Shown: piece after piece, positions 22,968 through 28,064 of the stretch
Layout: each line of letters opens with the position of its first letter
Position numbering within the stretch: the first letter of the stretch is position 1
Assembly: GCA_937949615.1 (NCBI GenBank)
Contig: CALEDQ010000015.1
Location: 1 to 28,064, forward strand
Origin: an uncultured bacterium
GTDB taxonomy: Bacteria > Muiribacteriota > Ozemobacteria > Ozemobacterales > Ozemobacteraceae
Direction: 5' to 3'
Length of the DNA stretch: 28,064 bases
Notes under the pieces: generated by a model
Seen by the model: only the letters and a program-made list of their open reading frames with translations
What the model was told of the DNA's origin: nothing
Databases searched by the model: none
Position numbers and translations under genes: made by a program

Positions 22968-25562
22968 ATGGCAATATATCAAGATATTTTAAATTGGTCA
23001 AAAAGCAGACAACCATTTATTCAGGATACTCTGCGAAGATTAATCGCATCAAATTCACTTACAGAAAATGACATTGACGAGCTTGTTCAGTTAGTGAAAA
23101 AAGAATGTGGCGACACAACAATTACTTTAAGCGCCATTCCGCTAGACGACACTCATATTCCTACGACAGCTGCAACAAACGGAAATTACCCAAAACTTAT
23201 TAGTCTTAGTAATCCAATAAATATTGGTGCTTTGCACAATCAAGGAAGCTTACTATTTTCAAAAATTGGTTTGACAGTGATTTATGGCAAAAACGGTTCT
23301 GGAAAATCAAGCTATTCACGTATTTTAAGAAAACTTTGTTGGAGTAGAAATCCGAATACTACCCTAAAAAGGAACGTTTTCAATCCCTCATTAAACGCAC
23401 AACAAGTAGATTTTGTTGTAGAAGTTTCCGGCTCAAACGTCAATTTAACCTGGTCTGAAAACAGCAAAAGTCATCCTATTTTCAATTCATTTTTTGTTTT
23501 TGATAATGACTGCGGGGATATTTATATTAACAACGAAAATCCCACAGAGTATAAACCTGTAGGGATTGATGTTTTAGAGAAGTTGCTTTTAACTTTTACA
23601 AATATTCATAAAATACTTGAGTCATCTACTGCTTCATACAACACACAAAAACCCATATTATCGCAAAATTTGATTAGTACTAATGTAGCTCAGTGGTATG
23701 GCACAATTGAGAATTTACAACGTTCTGATATTGACTCACATATCCAATTTACCAAAACAGACGCTGAAAGAATGCAAGAACTTGCAACTTTAACAACAAC
23801 GCAAAATCCCACACAAAACATTACGAACTTAAAGAATCAAAAAAACCGAGTTAACGGCTATTTACAACAAATAAAAACAATTGAAACATTTTTCAATGAA
23901 AAAAACATAAACGAACTAAGGGCAAATAGAAATGCTTTTGAAACCGTAGATCAAGCATATAAAATCGCTACCACAGAATTACAAAATGTAAATACGTTAC
24001 AAGGATTTGGGGCAAATCCTTGGCGAACTTTGTGGAATGCCGCTAAAGATTACGCACACAGCTCAAATCTTTCAGATGGTCAAAACTTTCCGTCTTTAGT
24101 TTCACTGGAAAAATGTGTTTTATGTCAACAGAGGCTTGACGAAACCGCACAAAAAAGATTGAAAACATTCAATCAATTTGTATTAAACGATGTTTCCACT
24201 CAGTTAAATTCAATTACTTCAACAATTCAGGAAAAAATAAGGTCATACAATTCGTTAGTTGTTTCGCCAATTGAGAATTTTGCAGAATTAGAGGCATTGA
24301 TACCGAGCTTTAGGGCTAGCTACAACCGATTTTCTGATTCTATAACAGCATTCAAAAATTCAATTATTGCATTTTTGCAAAATGGAGGAGAGCTGAACAT
24401 CAATTTGCAAAATCTGACAACAAGCATAATGGAAATAATCCCAAAGATTGATTCAGAAATTACGCAAAACAATCAGCTTCTACAAAATAAAAACGCATTA
24501 ATCTCCGAGCTTAATGAACTTTACGCCAAAGAATTTTTGTTCAACAACAAGACTCAAATTCTTCAATACTTTGATGAGTACAAATACAAATCTTGGATAA
24601 GTCATTGTCAATCACTAGTTAATACTAAAGGAATCTCGCGTAAAATTGGCGAACTAATGGAAAACCAAGCAGTAAGCTTACAGCACCAAGAATTTATTTC
24701 ACATCTTAGATTCTTTAACATCGATTTAGCGAACAAGGTTTTGATTTCAAAAACTAGAACAAGTCAAGGAAATACCTATCAAAAATGCGCATTGAATGGG
24801 ATCAATGATTCTATCAATTCAATTTTAAGCGAAGGTGAACAAAGAATTATTGCATTGTCCAATTTTTTGGCTGAATGTACGATTGACAACCGTCTAAATA
24901 CAATAATATTTGATGATCCAGTTAATTCATTAGATATGGATTACAGAGAACTAATTGCAAATAAAATTGTTAATCTATCTCAGAATAGGCAAATCATTTT
25001 ATTTACTCACGACTTATCATTCTTGCGTCAGCTAATAGACACACATAAAGCAATCACAACTTCAGACTGTACAATTATTGGGCTTGATAACTACAACAGC
25101 ATAAGCGGTATTGTAACTGACGAGATTCCATATTTGGCTAAAAACGTTCAAGAACGAGTTGATTCGATTCGGAAAATCTTGAGAGACCATGATTCGCTTT
25201 CTTTGACTGATACACATGGAAGAGAAACCAAACTCGATTCGGCACGAAAAAGATTCAGAATGTTATTAGAGCGTTCTGTTGAAGAGGTTTTATCAAATAA
25301 AACCTATGAACGTTTCAATAAAAACATTCATTTGAAAAAGGGTAACCTATCAAGCTACATTGTTACAGAAAAAACAGACGTTGATTTTCTATTAAGTTTG
25401 TTTAGCAAGTATTCAGTAACAGAACACGATGGCGGAACTTCGACAATACCACAAATACCAACAAAAGCCGAAATAGAACAAGATCTAAGCAATTATTCAT
25501 CTTGGAGAGCCAATTTTAGAGATAAATTGAGAATATTTCAAACGACAAACAATTATAATTAA
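22968..25562 (+). CDS. Zinc-hook ABC-type ATPase, RloC/AAA_13-like, probable defence effector
   Basis: An 864-residue SMC/Rad50-like ATPase. A helical N-terminal region (WSKSRQPFIQDTLRRL) precedes Walker A GKNGSGKS (107-114). A long helical middle carries a CVLC zinc hook (C383, C386). The second ATPase half has the ABC signature LSEGEQ (620-625), Walker B IIFDDPVNSLD (ending near 656) and the H-loop H681. The ATPase halves split by a hooked coiled coil resemble Rad50 and the tRNase RloC. The C-terminal 140 residues contain RMLLE (R764, E768) and H788, which could be a PrrC/RloC-type R-x3-E...H nuclease site, though the spacing differs from PrrC. I chose the ATG at 22968 because GGGGAA lies just before it; an in-frame ATG 18 codons upstream lacks a site. 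No restriction-modification genes adjoin. The gene is markedly AT-rich. Confidence 0.72.
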   Translation: MAIYQDILNWSKSRQPFIQDTLRRLIASNSLTENDIDELVQLVKKECGDTTITLSAIPLDDTHIPTTAATNGNYPKLISLSNPINIGALHNQGSLLFSKIGLTVIYGKNGSGKSSYSRILRKLCWSRNPNTTLKRNVFNPSLNAQQVDFVVEVSGSNVNLTWSENSKSHPIFNSFFVFDNDCGDIYINNENPTEYKPVGIDVLEKLLLTFTNIHKILESSTASYNTQKPILSQNLISTNVAQWYGTIENLQRSDIDSHIQFTKTDAERMQELATLTTTQNPTQNITNLKNQKNRVNGYLQQIKTIETFFNEKNINELRANRNAFETVDQAYKIATTELQNVNTLQGFGANPWRTLWNAAKDYAHSSNLSDGQNFPSLVSLEKCVLCQQRLDETAQKRLKTFNQFVLNDVSTQLNSITSTIQEKIRSYNSLVVSPIENFAELEALIPSFRASYNRFSDSITAFKNSIIAFLQNGGELNINLQNLTTSIMEIIPKIDSEITQNNQLLQNKNALISELNELYAKEFLFNNKTQILQYFDEYKYKSWISHCQSLVNTKGISRKIGELMENQAVSLQHQEFISHLRFFNIDLANKVLISKTRTSQGNTYQKCALNGINDSINSILSEGEQRIIALSNFLAECTIDNRLNTIIFDDPVNSLDMDYRELIANKIVNLSQNRQIILFTHDLSFLRQLIDTHKAITTSDCTIIGLDNYNSISGIVTDEIPYLAKNVQERVDSIRKILRDHDSLSLTDTHGRETKLDSARKRFRMLLERSVEEVLSNKTYERFNKNIHLKKGNLSSYIVTEKTDVDFLLSLFSKYSVTEHDGGTSTIPQIPTKAEIEQDLSNYSSWRANFRDKLRIFQTTNNYN

Positions 25563-25643
25563 TACAAAATAGAACAACAATGAGGGCAAAATTAGGACAA
25601 TTAAGACAATAATAAATGCAAAAATTCGATCACAACTACGTAG

Positions 25644-25694
25644 TTCTAACATCGGAGTCGAGCCGGAACGCCGTGATCACGACTGTCGTTAGGG
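25644..25694 (+). other. attC-like recombination site, upstream of the nuclease fusion gene
   Basis: The outer arms CTAAC (25646-25650) and GTTAG (25688-25692) and the inner arms AGTCG (25656-25660) and CGACT (25680-25684) form a two-box imperfect palindrome with unequal spacers of 5 and 3 bases. This is the layout of an integron attC site. The outer boxes deviate from the RYYYAAC/GTTRRRY consensus at one end base each. The loop holds CGAGCCGGAACGCCG, which recurs in the site at 27944-27984. Confidence 0.4.
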
Positions 25695-25714
25695 GTTAAA
25701 AAGGGAGAAACTCA

Positions 25715-27946
25715 ATGTTACCAACGAGATTAACAAGTTCTTTTGATCTAATTAAAGAAACTCATTCCCAAGTATTCGAAAGATTTGCCAATGCTTACTT
25801 GGTTGATGATTACCCGGAAATTGATCCCCTTGGTGGGAAAAAAGACGGCGGAATTGACGGTAGAATGTATTACGATAATGGAGAATTATATTTAGTTGTC
25901 CAATCATGCGTTTCGCCCTTTGAAAGGGCCAAAACAAAGATTGATGATACAATTGAGAAATTGAAGAAAATTGGATTTCCGAAGATTTTAATTTTTTGCT
26001 CGCCTGCTGCAATAGGATTAAAACTGGATCAAACCAAGAGGGAGATTCGACAAAAATACAAAGTCATCTTGGAGATTTGCGACGGGCCGTGGTTTGTTCA
26101 GCGAGTTTTCACGTCAGAAAATCGAACACGATTGGCTGAAGCTTTCTCTGAGGAAGTTTTGGCTCCAATTGTCTCCTCTGTAAAACCCAATGCGGTCTAT
26201 TCTGGCTTCCTAAATGAAGAGAGCCAGCGGATTGCCATTTCTTACTTTGAAGCCCAAAATTTGGAAGAATCAACAGGACAAAATCTCACAAAAAGTCTTT
26301 TTGATGCATTCATAGCGTTTGCATTAAGAGATTCAGATCCACCCCAGAAGATATATTCTATGGATGAGATAATTGAATTAATTGCTCGCTTTTTACCCAC
26401 CGAGCACTTTTCACGAGCCAAGGAAATTATTCCGGGCAGAGTCGAAAATCTTGTGAACAAGGGTTTGATGAAAATTCATCGCCCCCAAAACAAGTACACT
26501 CTATCCTTCCCTTTTAGGGATGACTTCAAAAAGAAATTGAAGGTCTTGGAAGACTCGGAAATCCAGTTTTTAGCAGAGATAACCAGATCGCTAAATGAAA
26601 CGGCCGCAGAATTGGGAATCGACTATTCTTTTGAAGATCTCAACTTGCCGTGCCTAATTCAGCAGAACATTCTCTGGTTCATGAAGGTTGAAGGAGACAG
26701 GTTTCGGGATCCATATACCGAAGTCATCCACGTTCTTAATGCTGAGGCCCTGGTGGTAAAGTTTTTTTCCGAAAAGCACCCCCAACTCTTGAATACAAAG
26801 GCAACAAAAGAAAAAATTTATGATTTGGCTCCTCAAACAGTATTCAAGGTAATAAATTCGAAGAACTTAGAAATACAAGCCTATTTACGAAGAAAGGCCG
26901 ACCTTTTTATTATTGGCTCTATGATGCAAATTTCCCCAGACGTACAAGAATGTTGCCGAAATCTGCTTGGAAATGACCATTTCTTCCTCGATACGACCGT
27001 TTTAATAAGGTGCGCAGCCGAGTATTTCATGCCCCAAGAGAAACAGCATTTCTTAAAAGCTTTCCGCAATGCTCAAAAGATTGGAATTCGCCTAAAGACC
27101 TTTCATCCTTGTATTCAGGAGGTTGTTTCCCACATTAAGGGGCCGATTTATCTGGAGTGGATAAATAATTGGAGGCACTTAAAACCCGAGGAAATTGAGG
27201 AGCAGTTGTTTTTGAGGCCAACCCTTTTCAAGGTATTTTATTTTGTTCAAAAGCTTTTTGGAAACTCTTTCGAAAAGAGCGTGAATGCAATAATCGGTCA
27301 AGGAAATCACTTTGAAAATGTTGTTGAGTTCTTTGAAAAAGAGCTCAATATTTCTTGTGAAGACCATTCTACGAATTTATCTCAGGCAGAAAACCTAGAG
27401 TGGCAGATAGTTTTCGGGAAGTGGTTAGGTGCCAAAAGGAAAAAGGAGGGAATGAAACAAGAAAAATTTGAGCTGCTCGTAAAAAATGATGTCAATTCAT
27501 ATTTAACAATTATTGATCTCAGAAGAAAAATCGAGCGGCAAGGAACAAATTACGGAGAGAAGGTTTGGTTCTTAACAACTGATCAGGTTTATTGGCGGAT
27601 TCCAAGGCTAATTGAAAAAGGTACGGAGAATTTGTATCAGGTAAGCATGAGCCTCGACTATTTATTAAATTACGTTTCAACCGTATCGAAAGCCAAAAAT
27701 CATCAGACCTTTGAAATGGTCTCTCCTTTTGGATGCATTTTTGACGCGTCGGCTACGTTACCCCCCGAAATCCGTGACTTTGTCATTAATGCGAAGAAAA
27801 ACTTCACCGGGCCTGCCTATTTAATTGAGAGACGAATCCGGGATGAAGTTCATCGTATAAAAACAATTAAACCAACCGATAACCGAGTAAATGAAGAGAT
27901 TGTAGAGTTCCAGCCAGACGAAGAAATTGAGAACGAAAACCCATAA
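25715..27946 (+). CDS. Restriction-endonuclease-like / PIN domain fusion protein
   Basis: A 743-residue protein I do not recognise as a named family. The N-terminal 130 residues look like a PD-(D/E)xK nuclease of the Mrr-like kind: E22 in FERFANAYL, then GGKKDGGIDG (D44, D48), then a strand LYLVVQ (Q63) and a lysine-rich helix. The usual ExK/QxK lysine is not in its normal place. Residues about 210-265 could be a winged helix. The C-terminal part carries a PIN-like acidic set: HFFLDTTVLIR (D426), CIQEVVSHI (E469), NDVNSYLTIIDLR (D592) and VWFLTTDQVYW (D623). The tail is acidic. A GGGAG site lies seven bases before the ATG. The gene starts about 25 bases after one attC-like site and its stop codon overlaps the next. 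A defence or toxin-type role is inferred from domains and setting. Confidence 0.6.
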   Translation: MLPTRLTSSFDLIKETHSQVFERFANAYLVDDYPEIDPLGGKKDGGIDGRMYYDNGELYLVVQSCVSPFERAKTKIDDTIEKLKKIGFPKILIFCSPAAIGLKLDQTKREIRQKYKVILEICDGPWFVQRVFTSENRTRLAEAFSEEVLAPIVSSVKPNAVYSGFLNEESQRIAISYFEAQNLEESTGQNLTKSLFDAFIAFALRDSDPPQKIYSMDEIIELIARFLPTEHFSRAKEIIPGRVENLVNKGLMKIHRPQNKYTLSFPFRDDFKKKLKVLEDSEIQFLAEITRSLNETAAELGIDYSFEDLNLPCLIQQNILWFMKVEGDRFRDPYTEVIHVLNAEALVVKFFSEKHPQLLNTKATKEKIYDLAPQTVFKVINSKNLEIQAYLRRKADLFIIGSMMQISPDVQECCRNLLGNDHFFLDTTVLIRCAAEYFMPQEKQHFLKAFRNAQKIGIRLKTFHPCIQEVVSHIKGPIYLEWINNWRHLKPEEIEEQLFLRPTLFKVFYFVQKLFGNSFEKSVNAIIGQGNHFENVVEFFEKELNISCEDHSTNLSQAENLEWQIVFGKWLGAKRKKEGMKQEKFELLVKNDVNSYLTIIDLRRKIERQGTNYGEKVWFLTTDQVYWRIPRLIEKGTENLYQVSMSLDYLLNYVSTVSKAKNHQTFEMVSPFGCIFDASATLPPEIRDFVINAKKNFTGPAYLIERRIRDEVHRIKTIKPTDNRVNEEIVEFQPDEEIENENP

Positions 27947-27984
27947 CAGTGCGATCGAGCGGAACGCTGGGGCTCGCGTTAGAT
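27944..27984 (+). other. attC-like recombination site, downstream of the nuclease fusion gene
   Basis: TAAC (27944-27947, overlapping the gene's stop codon) and GTTA of GTTAGAT (27978-27984) form the outer boxes. CGAGC (27956-27960) and GCTCG (27972-27976) form an inner hairpin around GGAACGCTGGG. The core TCGAGCGGAACGC matches the site at 25644-25694. GTTAGAT fits the GTTRRRY consensus. The spacing between boxes is more lopsided than in a standard attC. Confidence 0.4.
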
Positions 27985-28062
27985 TTCGCTCAAGACAAAA
28001 ACATTCACACGGCTCTACGGGCGGCAGAAGAAGTTATGACGGCATTGAATGGTTGAAAAAAT
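27978..28062 (+). repeat. Direct repeat, copy 2, at the right edge
   Basis: Starts at GTTAGAT and ends with the same 20-base segment as copy 1 (22703-22798). It is shorter by the 12-base indel. Read in one frame both copies encode a similar short peptide ending LNG-stop (DK...H.AL.A...V...LNG). That suggests either a degraded coding fragment or a dispersed repeat with conserved spacing. No gene follows before the window ends. Confidence 0.6.
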
Positions 28063-28064
28063 TA

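Noticed and set aside
1..28064. CRISPR arrays, tRNA or rRNA genes, insertion sequences and an integrase gene
   Set aside because: I looked for regular repeats with spacers, tRNA cloverleaf and T-loop motifs, transposase-like proteins and a tyrosine recombinase, and found none in the window.

Overview
The window is a bacterial chromosome segment in two parts: about 21.8 kb of GC-rich, densely packed core-type DNA, then about 6.2 kb of clearly AT-rich accessory DNA. The gene content suggests an anaerobe that uses B12 chemistry: D-ornithine 4,5-aminomutase, plus a corrinoid protein with a URO-D-type methyltransferase. It makes its own threonine through a thrABC operon with a fused aspartate kinase-homoserine dehydrogenase that closely resembles the E. 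coli enzyme. Large PAS/GAF hybrid sensor kinases suggest an environmental lineage rather than a reduced genome. I cannot name the phylum from the sequence.

Layout from the left. The 5' end of a membrane-protein gene runs off the left edge (- strand). Next are a histone-deacetylase-family hydrolase, a leader with a long RNA stem, and a small GNAT acetyltransferase. thrA-thrB-thrC (1788-6502) follows with an extended -10 promoter and a run of nine C in its 5' UTR. On the - strand lie an MFS_3 transporter, a large membrane protein fused to a spermidine-synthase-like domain, and oraE/oraS with a terminator behind oraE. On the + strand are a secreted alpha/beta esterase and a four-PAS hybrid histidine kinase.

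That kinase converges on a - strand operon (21481 to 17160) of four tightly coupled genes: corrinoid protein, URO-D methyltransferase, DUF1638 protein and a GAF-PAS hybrid kinase. The two kinases are paralogous in their kinase-receiver halves. The methyltransferase lacks both cysteines expected at its zinc site, and a sensor kinase is translationally coupled to the methyl-transfer genes. This is one of two places where an undescribed system could lie.

The other is the AT-rich tail (21.99-28.06 kb). It holds a PIN/NYN-type nuclease-like protein, a Rad50/RloC-like zinc-hook ABC ATPase with a possible C-terminal RNase region, and a large protein joining a restriction-endonuclease-like N-terminus to a C-terminal PIN domain. 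The last gene sits between two related attC-like sites. A diverged direct repeat of about 90 bp begins at GTTAGA cores on both sides of the ATPase plus nuclease pair. This looks like an acquired, probably defensive, cassette-like region, but no integrase is visible here. Extended -10 promoters (TGn next to a TATAAT-like box) recur across both parts of the window.
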